A DNA stretch of 64,000 bases. Origin: Onchocerca volvulus. Lineage: Eukaryota; Nematoda; Chromadorea; Rhabditida; Onchocercidae. Below are positions 12,425 to 26,400 of this stretch, piece after piece. The position numbers and the translations under genes were made by a program. The stretch's first letter is position 1. Every line of letters starts with the position of its first letter. The notes under the pieces are model-generated. The model was not told the DNA's origin. It searched no databases and worked only from the letters and a program-made list of their open reading frames with translations. The stretch is from NCBI GenBank assembly GCA_000499405.2, contig HG738140.1, positions 12,303,560 to 12,367,559 of the forward strand, given 5' to 3'.

Positions 12425-15400
12425 ATGTTTATCGAATGGTATCGCCTATGTCTTATCATTATAATCAGCTCAGTTTTCTTCGTTGTTCATGGAGACATCC
12501 AAGAAAGTATGTCAATATTAATAATATTTATAAATAAAGATCAAATGTTCCAGAGAATTCATTTTTTGTCCAAATTGATAGCTAATAATTATTGCTACTA
12601 TAGATCGATTAGGCAATGATGTTTTTTCGGCTTGCTTAATATTTTGACCTCATCATAGTTTTACACAAGTGTATCTCATCGTAGTTTTATACAATTTGGT
12701 CATTATTATCTTCCTTGCGATGAAATGCTAGAAATTTCATTAAATTTGCTAGAACACAAAGTTCAGGTTGAAATTTTATTTAAATTTATCAGTGTAATTT
12801 AAAACAAGTGTTTTTTTTTCTGACAAAACGACATAACTAAAAAGTCAAGAATTTTAGCAATGTTAACGGATGCTGATTCTCCGAAATACATCAAATCGGA
12901 ACAATGTTTAAAGAAAACCATAGAGCTAGCTTCTATAAACTACTCATACGGTATAATTGATATTTTTTACAATATTGCGCAAAAAATGTGTCGAAAGATG
13001 CAAGCAAAACTTGATGATACTTATTTTCAGGTTGGTAAAATTATAGAATTTAAAGGTTTAGATAAAATATTTGAAAAGGTTAAGTATTAGTAAGGTAGCG
13101 AAATAATCCGTTAAATGCAGTAAAATTCACAATGATTATAACAGTTTAAAAATTAAATAAAGCAATGCATTTCAGAAACTCCTTTACTTTTGAAACTTAG
13201 GAAGTAAGCATTTTTTCTTTCTGATCTTTTTTTTTTATTGCTTACTATTTTTTGGCTTATTAAAGTTCAAATTGAACTACTTTTTATCAGTTCTCACATT
13301 TTGAACAAGGATGTTAAAACATTGATGATTATAAAACACCATATCTCAATGATTCTCCAATATTTTTCATAAATGTTTGTATTCCATTTTTTAACAAAAA
13401 ATTTTTATATTTCATCAATTTTTAAAAATGAAATATAAATTCAAGCCTCTTTTGTAGGTATTAACCAATCTATCGACTGCCAAAAAAAATGAAGATTTAA
13501 TAATATCTATCAACTTTTTTTTTCAGGAACAGGTAAATTATCAATGGTTATTTATTAATTTGAATTTAACTTCAAAAAAAAAACTTCAGTAACTTCAGCT
13601 AGAAATTTATTTGTAATCTGAAAATTTTGAATGTTACTGAGAAAATCAGTTTCTTTCCAATAACATTATTATATAAAGACAATAAAAAGTTTTGATTTCT
13701 TTTTAGTTCACATATTAAATGAATGAAATGGAAAGAAATTAGAAATTGAAAAGGAATTTTTTGTTATATTCAGAAATTTTTGGATTAAAAATACATTTTA
13801 GCTTTTCACCAATTATTTTGCTCTTTTACCGGACAGAAATTCAGTTTAGAAACTAACATTATTAGAAAGAAAAATATAACTTATCCAAACCATTAACAGA
13901 CTATCATATCAGTAAAACCTTCAAATTCATATTTTATTTTAAGCATTAAAATAATATCAATCTGAATTATGAAAAAAAGAATTCAAAGAAATTTATTCAG
14001 TTCTGGGCACAATTATTGCCAAAAATTGGGTTGGTGTTTATTTTTCTTCTACCGATAAGTGGATTTCTTTTCTTCTGCTGTCAATGTCAACGTTGTTGCG
14101 ATTGTGGCAATTCAAAACGAAAAAATGTTTGTTATCGTATAATTCATTCTTCGAGAATAATCTTGCATAAATATTCTAATCTTAAAAACTAAAGGATATA
14201 AATTTCAATTCGTAAATTGTTCAAAGAAATACAAATATTTTATTAATATAAAGTAGAAAAAGAAAAAAATTTTAGGTTACTTCATTCGAAATACTCTCTT
14301 ATGGTTATTTGGTATTATTGATCGGAGTGCAAACTGTTATGATAGGATCATTAATGCTAAGTTTAGAAAGTATTGATCATACAATTAATAATGCAAATGA
14401 CATCAATAAATTCGTCAGGAATATTAGCGAAGGTATTTAATTGAAACAGTTAGTATTGTTATAAAATTCCGATTTCAGAAATTTTATCAAAATATAATTA
14501 GTTTAGCATAATATAATTGGTTTTTTTTTTATTTTTTGCAATATACTTTTTTTATTTCATTCGACGAAAATTTCGAAAATTTTCAGATTTTTCATTGATA
14601 AGAAAGAAAAGGAAAAGAGAAGAAATGATCCCTTTCAGTGTTATATTTAATGACAAATGAATTCATAAACAATTACAATTATTTTCTTTTCCTACCTGTC
14701 CAGCAATTAAAAAATGAATATTTCAATGCAACAATTGTACGTCAAAATTTTCATGAAATTCAGTGATTTCGATACAGTTAGATTGCTTCTTAACAAACTT
14801 TTTGATTAATTTCTCGTTTTTCAGATGCCAAAAATGTAACTGAAATTATATTCGATGATGTAAAATGTGAAATGGAAATGACATTACCAAAATTATTCAA
14901 CAAAATAAAATATCGTATACGGCAACTACCAAGTAATATGTTTAATAGTTATGAAAAGAGCGATGGATGCATAAATATGCAATCGGTTTGCTTTGTTGAT
15001 TGATTTTTTATGTCGATAAAATTTTAGAAGTATTCAAAAAAAAAAAAAAAAAATTGAAGATTATCACGAATTTTCAATGTTTTTTAACCAAATTCTTTTT
15101 CTTGTTTAGAGCTTAGAAAGGGTATTACGCGCCTTATTACTATCGATCATTAGTGTTGATCAAACTTTGAAATTTGAAGATTTATCATTTCTAATTTAAG
15201 CTCCATAATTTAGGGAATAAAGAATGAAGAGGAAACGAAATAAACGAGAACTGTATTCAATGCATATGTCTAATAAATTAGTCAATTTTGAATAGATAGA
15301 GTTAATGTAAGACAGTAAAATTTGATTTCAGAGAGTAAAAATTAAATTTAAAATAAAAAATTTTTAAGGCAATCAATAATTTGGAGAATATAAGTTGTGC

Positions 15401-18400
15401 ATTAAATGAAACTATTGCATCTTCGGATAAAATTGCATGTAATATCCGCAGTTTACCGCTACCTTTACAAACAAAAATGGAGAATTTAACAACGATAATC
15501 AATACTGTCATCAATTTTACTCGTCAAATAAATAAGGTTAGCAATTTTCTTATGCAAGTGTCCCTCTTTTATTCGCATGTTTTAATCACTCTTTATCAAT
15601 TTTCTCTATCACAAAACATTATCATCATGACCTCATTGCTCTGTACTGTTTTTTTGTTTGGATTTCGTTTTTTTCGTTATAGTCTATAGCTGAATCAATT
15701 TGTTTTAATTAATTTCAAATTTTCCATTTCATTTGGCAGAATAGTTACCATTTTTCTCTCCTCTTAAAACTTCGAATTATGTTCAATTAACTATTAAGAG
15801 CCTAAATTTGCAAAATTTTATAATTAGCTTAATATCAATCAATAATTAATTTTTGATTTTATTCAGCATTACAACAGTGTGCATGAAATGAATAATACAT
15901 GGAATAGCCTTAATGATTTGATGTTTAACTCAAAGGAAATGGTACTAATAATCCTTTTTTTAAAATTATTTGTCATAAAATTTCCATTGATAATAGATAA
16001 ATTGATACTCGGAATACATATTTTGCTTAAGATTGTATGCAGTAATCATTATTTTATCGATTAAATTATGAATTTAAAGAAACAATAAATGCTAAATTTC
16101 AATAATTGAAATAGTTACTTATCATTTTGCTTGATTCATCATATCATATCAACGAAAAATATTATCACTGCTGATAACATAATATCATAATTATCTCAGA
16201 AAAACATTTTGGAAGAAAATAATGCGTTAATCGATGATACCGAAAATCAAACGATAAAAATCGCTAGAATGATATATAATGGAAGTGTTGATGTCATTGA
16301 ATTCATTCGGAAGGGTAACGAGAAAGTGGATGAAATTCATGAACAATATGTTAAAGTAAAGAAATTGCTTTAATGTTTTTTTTTATATTAATAATTTTAT
16401 CAAAATAGTTTAAATAATAATAATAAAAAATTCGCGTTGGATTATTAGTTTATCGTTCATCTTTTTGAAAGTCTTAATTGTTTCTTGAATTATACGTAAT
16501 TCATTTAGCATTAAAAATGCTAAAAATGTTGATTTCGTGAAAGAAATCTAACGATGTAATTCTGTTTCTTCAAGTTAATAATAATTAAATGAATATTTTC
16601 TTTTCTGTTATAAAATTTCATTTCAGTTCCAAGAATCTGTTCAACTGAGGAATATTTTGCATCTTTTCCTAATAATACCTTCTTTAATTGTTATTATTCC
16701 AACCATTCTTGTTACATTTTGCGGAATAACAAAATTATTTGCAAAATAAGTTTTTCATTTTCTCTTCAGCAAACAATTTTAGTGTTAATTTAAGTTTAAA
16801 TCCTATCATCAATTTTTGGAATCATTGAAAAATGTGATAATTAAAAATTTGAAATTATCACAAAGTAGCGCAAAAATCAATCTTTTCATGGATAGTTTTA
16901 AAAGAATGCAATGTTTAAATATGATTTTTTATTTATTCATTTCAACGAAAGAAATATTTTTGGTAGTTGCAAAAGTTTTTCTAGTCAAATTCTATTATAT
17001 TTCTAACATATTTTCGATGCATGAAATGGTTGTTTAGAAGACAGAGTTGGAAGAATATGAGAAGTAATATGATATTACAATATTGAAGGAATAGCTTAAA
17101 ATATGCTTTTCTGCTTGCAAAACTTCTGCACTTGCTTAAATTTTGATTCGTACTTATTTCAATTAAGGCAACTAGAAAGAATTATTTTAAATTAAAAAAA
17201 TTCGTTATTTCATTTTACTGTTTTAAATTTCAGTGATAAATCTTCGTCAAAATATCGAAAAGTTTTCAATAGTGGTCGTTATTTCGGTTTAATCGCTATT
17301 GCAGGAGCATTTTTCACTGGATGGTTCATAATGCTTATCGCAATGTAAGACTAACTTGTTTAGAAAATTCTCTTTTATAAACTTTATTGTTCTTCCAATC
17401 ATTAATTCATTCCGAACCGATCATTCAGACGAAATGTTTTATAGCACTAAAAATAATTCTTGTTAACTTTTTGATAGAGATATACGAACAATAGCTAACA
17501 AAATTTCATTAATTCATCGATTGATTTGATTTTTGACAATTTAATTCTGTGATATATTGCTAAGTAAATTTGCATAAATATCTTTAAGATGTTATATAAT
17601 TATTGTTACTAATAGTTTCAAATCAGATCAATTTTATATGAAGGTAAAAGAAAAATTTCAGAAGTAAATTTTTTTCTGAATAATTTATTAATAATTTCAT
17701 TTTTCAGGTTAAGTTTTGCTGGTGGATATAATATAGAAGCATTTTGTAATCCATTATTTCACGATTTTCAAATGCATTTTTTCAAAGTATTCCCACTGTT
17801 TCAAATCAACGAACAAAATCCTATCAATAGGAAAAATTTCACTACAGATATCGGGTAATTACATTTTCAGACAAAATTCAGAATATATTATATTAGACAA
17901 TTTTAAAATTTGGTAAATAATTTACCTTCAAGTATTATGTCGAAGAAATATTAAATCGAAGAAATTCTTACAATAATTTTTGCGGTAATGATAATGTATC
18001 ATTCAAGAACTTTGCGACATTGTTATGAGATTTTATTTGATATAATTAAATAAAATCATTATTGCTCAAAATAATACCAAAAAAATGTAATTTTTGAACT
18101 TTTTTAAATTCAATAACTTTTCTGAAATCTAAAGTCCTATATTTTGCAATAACGCGAATTAATTTTAGTAGTATTATAAAGCAGTGTAAAGACAATGAAA
18201 GTATTCTGTCGGTATTGGAAATTGAGAATTTAATTAATGCCGATGCAATTATGGAAAGAATAGATATTGGTGGAGTACGAACTGGAGCAATTGATGCAAT
18301 AAAAAATATAAATTTCAAGCAACATTTCCCGGAACATTTATTTGATCAACTTCTAGTTAGTTGATTTTCGATCTTTATGTTAATTTTTTTTTTGAATCCT

Positions 18401-20339
18401 AAAATATGTCATTAATGTAAGTTAAAAAGAATATGAAAAAGAATTAAAATGACAAGTTTGATAAATAATATAATGTTGCAAACCTATATTTCGTTTTCGA
18501 TACAATCGGAATTACTTTTCGGAAAGGTGGTTTTCGAATGATTTCCGGAATAGAATGCTTATGTATTATAAATGTTATTAAATATAAATATGAAAAATAA
18601 TCATTTCAGCTGATTTTTAGGAAGATTTTGAACAGTTGAAGAAGATGAGTATTGAATTAGACAATTTTACTATTCCGGATGACGTTGCAGTAATGAATGA
18701 ATCATTACATGATGACTTTAATTATATGAATAATAACGTGTCAAGCTTGATCGAAGTTATAAAGTCAGCGTAATTTTAAATCTAATCGAATAGAGGACGA
18801 TAATTTGTTAGAAAATGTGAAAAATAAGCAACCTTGACAATTGAATGATCAATATTAGACTATGACTGATTATCGTAGTTGGATTTTATTGTAGTATTTC
18901 CCTCTCGGAATTATTTTTGAAGAAAAGAAAAGGAAAATTCATTAAGAAATGATCAGTAATTTGGAATTGATTGCATTCTACTTATATCAATGTATTTCTG
19001 AAAAAATTGTATGTAAATCTTCGAGTAATACTGAAATTGATTAAGAATTGATTGATCTATTAGTGATTCCTCCAAGATGTTCCTAAATTATTCATAAACG
19101 CTTTCTGAATTATTTTATTTAAATGATTTTTGGTAATTCTTCAACGAGGCGAATGTTTTTCTTTTCGTTTATTGATCATTAATCAGTGATTTTTAACTTA
19201 ATGATCTGTCAACTTCTCATATTTGCAAATTCTTACAAAAAAATACAATAAGTATCTCATAAATAACAGGAAATTAGGTGTAGAATTTCCTGTTTTTATT
19301 TTCTAATATGGAATTACTTCGTTTCAGTTATACTGTTGGCATTAGTAAGCAAGTAACTGAACAGTATCTGTATTCGGGCGAAATAATTAATGAAAGTGCT
19401 CAAATAATTACAAAAGAATCCAATTATGCAATTGTTAATATCACAGAATATATTCACGATAGTACAGTAAGTTAATTAATCATCCCACTAAATGCTTTTG
19501 TTTGAATTAAAAATGAAAAAAAAATTTTTTGACAGATACGGTAACGAAGTTAGTAAAGGAAAAATTCAATTTGATTAGCATAAAGGCAAGCAAATGAAGA
19601 ATAAAATGGATAAAAAAACGAAATAATCGATATAGAATAATGAAGCAAGAAAAGTATGTAAAATAAAGGAACAAAAATAGATAAAGAAAGAAAAGAGGAA
19701 TATAAATACTTCATAATTTTGAAATTTTACAGGTTTACTTCCGAAAAAATTCATATGGCTGTCGTCCTTTATACCATATTTGGGAAAATACAGGTTTAGC
19801 AGTGAGCCAAAAAATCAGTCGGCCAATTCAAGGCCTTTGGGTATCAGCTGGCCTACTGGCACTGTGTTTTGTTCCACTTATTGTGCTTACAGCATTGATT
19901 ATCAAATATCTTGCCAGGACGAGCAGAAAATATGGCTTCAAAGGAGTAAGCTCTTTTTAATTATAAATTCTAAAAATTTATTTGAAACACAATGTTTCTT
20001 TGTTGATCAAAAATTGCAGTCAATTTTTCATCAAGTTGTAATGTCTAGATTACATATTTTATAATGAAACTTGGAATATAGTCAAATCTTCAATATCAAA
20101 AAAGTGATACACGCAAAAGTGAATTAACCAATTATTTATTTAAATAACTTTGCAAACCGAAAAATAAAACTTTTCTTCGAAAAATTTATTCTTTCATAAA
20201 ATTTGAACCAAAAAAAACTATGCTCTATGAAATTCGTATTTTCCTTCGGAAAAAGCCAAAAGAAAAGAAAAAAAAAATTTTGCAGAATCTATCAGGAAAT
20301 GCTATTACAATCAATACGACAACAGACACATATCAATAA
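12425..20339 (+). CDS. prominin (CD133-like) pentaspan membrane glycoprotein
   Basis: Pentaspan protein that binds membrane protrusions and cholesterol in animals. My exons: 12425-12506, 12858-13030, 13458-13532 (or 13527-13532), 14001-14126, 14276-14432, 14825-14985, 15110-15121, 15369-15536, 15867-15941, 16200-16355, 16627-16745, 17234-17344, 17708-17854, 18169-18355, 18621-18769, 19328-19466, 19733-19945, 20286-20339; 767 aa, phases consistent throughout (human PROM1 865 aa). Signal peptide 1-24. TM1 is followed by a Cys-rich cytoplasmic loop (CCQCQRCCDCG), as in prominins. TM2 ~160-180; TM3 ~404-430; TM4 ~449-475, then GGYNIEAFCNPL, the family motif after TM4. KQCKDNESI and YGCRPLYHIW are typical loop motifs; TM5 ~715-738. 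The 16745 donor reads AT rather than GT. The last exon may instead end by read-through at TAA 19958-19960. A possible trans-splice acceptor (TTTTTCTAG) lies ~25 nt before the ATG. Confidence 0.85.
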
Positions 20340-22860
20340 ATTTTTAAACAGGTGCAAATCGATAATATTCTCAATTTTAATTACTTTTCCGCAGTAATTT
20401 GCATACTTATCTCTTCGCATGTACATTACCTATGTAAGACAATGCTATACAAATCTTTTCCCCATCTTGAATTATTCTACTTCATATTGAAGAAATCTTG
20501 AGAATAAATCGATGGGTCTATTTTCAAACAATAATTACTTTTTCGGACTGTTACGAAATGATCCAACTGTATTCATACTTTCTAGCAACAATACAAAACA
20601 ATTATTTCACAAAAATTTCTTCTCGAATCAACTATTTCTCTATGCCTTCCAGTCCTTCAGCTTAATTGTCCTCATGTCAAGAAAAAACGCACTCAGTAGG
20701 CGAAATTTAGTCTTTCTAAATTTCGTTCGTCTAAAGCTCAGATAGGCATTACAAAAAATTTTCTCAAATTTTCAACAGTTGTTCAGTATTCATAGCTTAT
20801 TTAGTCTTATTTAATGCTAGTACAACACTATTCCATGATCTATAAAACATCATCTCGAGAAACAGGAGCGAAATTTGCAAAGAAGAAAATTTTGTTGCTT
20901 TAATTGTATTTTGATGTATTTTGATTGTACAATTAGATTCTTTCTTTTCTTTGCACATACTGACTGATACAAATGATATTTAACTCAATCTATTTAAACG
21001 AAATCAGGAAAGGCGTAATGGCAGGAAAAAAAACTATTGATAATATAAAATATTTTGTTCATAACGGAAATCACGTGTGATATTATTAAGTTCACTGAGA
21101 CATCCTTTGCATAGCGTCATATGCCGCCATTTTGAAAATTAAATCTGGTTTCGTTGTTTTTCGACGATTCTTGTTAACGAACTATTAAGTTTCTTTTTTT
21201 AAAAGTACTTCTTTAGCAGGTATTTTGCCTTTTATACCTGTATTCGCACTTTCAACCATCTTATTGTTTTTATTTATTAATAACTAAGTAAAGTTTGTTG
21301 TTACAGCTGTCTGCTGAAATTCCATATGGTTGGAATTTTTTAAAATATAATTTTATTTGGATGAATTCAGTTTTTAAAAGTTATCTTCCGACATAGTCTT
21401 GACACTTAATATCATCTTAACAATTAGTCTGTATTGTGCTGTACGTATGTACGCATATTGTACCTTATTTTCATAATTACCCAAGAATTTTCTTACAAAA
21501 ACAGAACGCATTTTGCACTTTATTCGGTCTCCACAATGTTATTTTCGTCATTATCGATCGAATTTCCAGGTTATACCGATGACAGAAGACGCGATGTCAT
21601 CCAAAAGTATTATGTATGTTTATCAAGATTACAATTCACCACAGTAATCATCGTTATTTCACTGTACTCATTGTTTTCATCTTACTATGAGGATCATAAT
21701 TACTAAAATTCGATCAGTAGTAAGCCGAAACGATTTGAATAATTATTAGATTTTTTGAAGAAAAATGTATTAGTGAGTCAGTATTATTTGAAAAAGAATT
21801 TTTGTGGAAATAATTTTAAAACTTTTTTGAAGGCTAGGTGTAAAGTTTAAACCATGCATTGATTTATTTTTAATTGTCCCAATTGAGTTCTTTTTCAAAA
21901 TCTTTCAGTTTAATCACCATTTTTATACAAATAGTATCTATATATTATATCTGGAATTTATATTTCTCATATTTTGACTTTTTATTTGTTCTTTAGCTCT
22001 GAAAAAATTCGGAAAGACCACAAATTAATTTTTCTGTTTCCGATTATAGGCGAAAATTTACGAGTAAGAGATGAAGTATATCTGAACTGCAGTTCCATTA
22101 CTTATCTTTTCATTAAATAATTTATAGAATTTTGATGACCATTTATCATTGAGAATGTCTTCTATGGTACCAGATAAGATATTGCAAAGCATCATATGCC
22201 ATTACAATGATTCGGATTATATAAATTCTGTATCGGTAGAGCTTGATTAGCAAGAAAAATTTTTTTCTTCATTTGAAACAATTCTTCATTGTAACTTCCA
22301 AACACATCATATGTTTTGAATTTGTTGAATGTTTTTGTTTACAATAGTCCAGTTATATTCCAAATACTATGCAAATATTTTTGTGGTAGTGATTACTGCA
22401 ATAAAAGCCAAATTATTCTGGACAAAACATAGCTCAGTAGTAAAGAATCAAAGTCAGTAATTATAGCAATTCGACTTAATTCAACTCCCAATTTGCTGAT
22501 TCAATAGGCTAAGTTAAGCTTGCATAAAAACTCAAATCTCTTTTTCTAGCTTGAAGTAATAAGGATCAGATTTAATTTTGAAAGTGCCAAAATGAACCAA
22601 GCATGGTGCAGGTTTAGATCAAAATCATCTATCCAAAACGATATTAAAGATTTCGAATTTTGTTTTTGTGTATTTTCTGTATCAGTACAAATTCATTTGC
22701 TTTCATTTATTTTGCAAATTCATTTTTTTTAAATTTTGCCGACAAAATATGCGTGACATAAACATGATTAAATTAAGCTTTTTTTTTTTTTATTTTTTCT
22801 TTTAAAAATCCAAGCTGAAACATTTCTTTTTCATAAGAAGAAAAATTGATTAAAACAAAA
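20340..22860. other. intergenic, nothing recognised
   Basis: Downstream flank of prominin. Short ORFs such as 21434-21706 have no splice context or motif I recognise. Confidence 0.4.
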
Positions 22861-23442
22861 TTATTTATGCAGATTTAACACAACAAATGCAATACAAAGT
22901 AGTAATAATAAGATGAAAATTGCTGTAACAATAATGATATCAGATTTTTTCAATTTCAGTTCATCCAAATTATCATAATATAGATTGGTTTTAATCGTTA
23001 CATTTTCAACTTTATCCAAATGCGAAGTGAATATTGAATATCTTCCTGGTGATACCATTGTTTGATTTGTTTTGCCATCGAATGATTTTATCGTTGCAGT
23101 TCTGCTGCCATCATTTTCTATATAATCGGTGGGCAGATTTTCTATTGTTGCATAAATCTTTTCCGTAATAAATTCAACGCTACTTGCATTAATACTAGTA
23201 ATATCAATATCAGTAGTAATAGTAGTTGTAGGTGTGATATCAGTAGTAGTAGTAGTTGTAGGTGTGGTATCAGTAGTAATTTCGGTTATGATTTCTTCCA
23301 CCACAAAAGGTTCTTCTATGATTTCTTGCACCACAAAAGGCGCGGTTGTGGTTTCTCGCAGCACAAAACATCGTCCCATATCATTTAATAAAGTGGTCAA
23401 TATGAAGAGAAATGCAGTAAGATAACCAAACCAGATGAGCAT
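22861..23442 (-). CDS. intronless Thr-rich mucin-like type I membrane protein, unrecognised
   Basis: One uninterrupted 193-codon frame, long for this AT-rich DNA. Residues 1-25 form a signal peptide (hydrophobic LIWFGYLTAFLFILTTLL after Met). Residues about 34-52 hold two copies of an FVV-EII-E repeat. Residues about 53-82 are almost only Thr, Ile, Asp and Pro (TTTTTTDITPTTTITTD), a mucin-like O-glycosylation candidate encoded by a degenerate DNA repeat at about 23205-23290. A folded-looking stretch with N-glycosylation sequons (NAS, NQT, NVT) follows. Residues about 168-190 are one membrane helix (IIIVTAIFILLLLLCIAFVV) with a short tail, LNLHK. A small surface or secreted glycoprotein is inferred; no family is recognised. 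No intron is needed, unlike its neighbours. Confidence 0.65.
   Translation of the reverse strand: MLIWFGYLTAFLFILTTLLNDMGRCFVLRETTTAPFVVQEIIEEPFVVEEIITEITTDTTPTTTTTTDITPTTTITTDIDITSINASSVEFITEKIYATIENLPTDYIENDGSRTATIKSFDGKTNQTMVSPGRYSIFTSHLDKVENVTIKTNLYYDNLDELKLKKSDIIIVTAIFILLLLLCIAFVVLNLHK
23205..23350. repeat. coding tandem repeats in the mucin-like gene
   Basis: Two direct repeat arrays lie side by side. One is AGTAGT-rich, with GTTGTAGGTGTG occurring twice. The other is a unit around TTCTTCCACCACAAAAGG that recurs at 23293-23310, 23323-23340 and, changed, near 23353. They encode the Thr-rich segment and the FVV-EII-E units. Confidence 0.7.
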
Positions 23443-26400
23443 TATGTACGAATGATTAAATTTTGAAATAAAAAATTGTATATGTTTGCTTTCTATTTGA
23501 ACTTTTTTCTTTACATACTAATTGTATAATGGACAAAATGCATGAATAATTTCAGGAGATTTGCAGATTTCAGCAAAAATAAAAAGAAAAATTCAAATTT
23601 AAGTCATTTAAATAATGCGAATGACTTTTTTTTGCCTATGAAATTTCAAAATTAATCTGATCTTTAATATTTTAATTGTTCTATTCTTGCTCATATAAAT
23701 TTCTGGATTCGGCTAAAAAAAATTTGTGCTGTTTAAAAATATGCAAATGTCAGAATCCATTTCAAGAAGACAAGCTGTTTGATCATTCGTTTGAATCCAT
23801 AGAGTGCCATTCCTCTCGTCGTTATGTGACTTACAAGTCTGTCCTTTTTCCTAGTTATGACCTACACTCCATTGTTAAAGAAAAGAAGGTACCAATACCA
23901 CTTTATTTTAAAATCTAATAAGGCATCAATTAGCTGTTCAATGATAAGCAAATTTTGTTATTTATTTGTTTGAACATCAAGCAAATACAGCGACAAGTTC
24001 TCAAATTTTGTTATTTGAATAATTAGTCCACTCTCTTAATTTTGAAAGTTTTATTTAATTTAGTTCGTGTAGCATAATGCAACAATGGTAACGGATAGGC
24101 TTCGTGAGAAGTCGAGGAAACAAAAAACAAAATTTCAAACATGAATAGAAAAGACTTCTGCCATATGTTACATAATTATGTCATTTACGGATGTATAATC
24201 AGGAGAAAGATTAATGGAGAGCAAAAAAATTGTCAAATTTTCCTGATCACAAATACTTTCTCAAAGTGGGAAAAGTATCAATTTTTCCGGAACAATATTT
24301 TCCTGTTCTTTTAGACAAGTACTACTGAGAATCAATCCATGGATGAATTCCTCGATTTCTCGATTTAGTCTACAGATACATTGAAATACTTTCGAGTTTT
24401 TCTTAATTTATGAGCTAAAAGAGCGATTAATGAATGCTTCTCTTCAACTTGTCATTAACACCTTCCATATCACTCATCCGATATTTTCATTTCTATCGAG
24501 GTTAATCGCTGCTGTGAATCATCGATAAGTAATTGTCATAGTGATAGAAGAGAAATGATTTGATTCTATTAGTCTATTTTCATCTTTGGAAAGAAATATT
24601 GGATTCCTATTAGTCAAATAATAATTTAATTTGAAAATTAAGTGTAAATAATTCAATTTTAAAGACGAATTTTATCAATTACTCAAACATATTGATCAGA
24701 AATGATATTTATTTAAGGTATTTTGTTATTTTAGTTTTCTATAATTTATCATAAATTTTTTTGAATTTCGAAAACATTCATTTCTAAATATATCAAGAAA
24801 AGAGAATGAGAAAGATAATAATGTAAAGCAATAAGAAACAATAAAGAAGAAACAAAGAACAGCTGATATGATAGTTAAAAAAAGAAAATGAAGAAAATAG
24901 ATGTTCATGAATATTATAAAATAATTGGTAATACTAAATTTTTCTCTTATTTTATCCTTTGACCACCTAACTTCAATATAATTTTAAAATTCAAGAGAGT
25001 TATTACTACAGCATCTGCTCCTACAATTTATAAGTACATTCTACTAAGCTTTGTAATCTTCTCTTATTGCATTTATGCTAAACAAAGATTGAATAATATC
25101 CAAACTTTTTGTGCAAAGTTATTAAAAAAACAATTAAATTATTTAAACTAAAATAATTGGAAACTAAGTGCAACAGTATGCATATGGTTGGAACCATAGA
25201 AATGATTACTATTATATTAGAATTTCATAATTAATTGCTTAGAATTCTAAATGACATACTATTAAAGAACAAAGTAATCTAATATCAACTATTCGCCATT
25301 CTTCGAAAGAATATCATATGATCCAGTGATATTTATGAAATTTGTATTGATTCAGATTTGTTAAGGTTATCAAATTATCATGTTTATCCATTATTTAATG
25401 CTTAGGCCCATTTTACATTCAACTATATGCAAAACAAATTTGGTATAATTTATTCGAAAAATTTAAAAATAAGTTTTAAAATGAACATGACTGCAAAATT
25501 CACTGATTAATTCAGTTTCACTAAATTCTGAATTTCAATTAAATTCAACTTTGAAACTTAAGAATTCTTAGATAACCAAATAATAAATTACTTATATATC
25601 ATCAGCTATTCTGATGCAGTTATTTCAACAGATGCATAATTCTCTTTGAATGTAAATGAATAATTGTCAGTCATCTGAATGCTTTTTAATTTATTTTTAA
25701 AATTCTTTGCAACGCTTCTTCTGCATACTGTTGTCAGAAAAGAACCGAAATATTTTTTGGAATATAAATATGACGAAATAATCAAAAATCTTTGTATTAT
25801 AGAAATATCTTGGAATAAGCAATTCCCTTTGCACAATGCTAAATGTTTAAACTATAGTATATAATTTGTACTAAAGTTAACACATTGCAAATAATTAACT
25901 GTATAAATTGTGTTGTGATATAGAATAATCAACTCTTTTCACGCTATACTAAAATATTATAAATTATTATTAAAGTTTACAAGCAGTAAACAACTTCACT
26001 ATAAAAGGAATTCTTATCTGAAGGAATTCATTCATTTATTCAATCCTTTGCTTTTATCGGAATTCACGAGCTGTGCTTCCCAAATTTCATCAAATTCTAT
26101 CAATTCCCAACACCAATAACTCACAAATAACTTTCCTACTCTCAAAAAGAAGTCCGAATTGTTATTGAAATCCATCAATTCATTGTGTAACGTAGTTGCT
26201 GAGAATAAAGTTCACCATAGCAAAAACTCCACTATCCAACAAAATTATCCGTACCAAGTTCTAATCCCTAACAAAAAACCATTTACAAATTTTCCCCTTG
26301 GCAAGCAGTCCTTTTCCTTTATATCCTCAAATCATGGATTTGTTCATTTTTTTTTTCCTTGTAACTCATATATATATATTTTATTATCCCAACTCTTACA

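Noticed and set aside
21434..21706. Plus-strand ORF of 90 codons
   Set aside because: No domain, no Kozak or splice context, hydrophobic by composition; likely chance.
24060..24120. tRNA-like look around 24070-24110
   Set aside because: No acceptor stem or T-loop could be formed.
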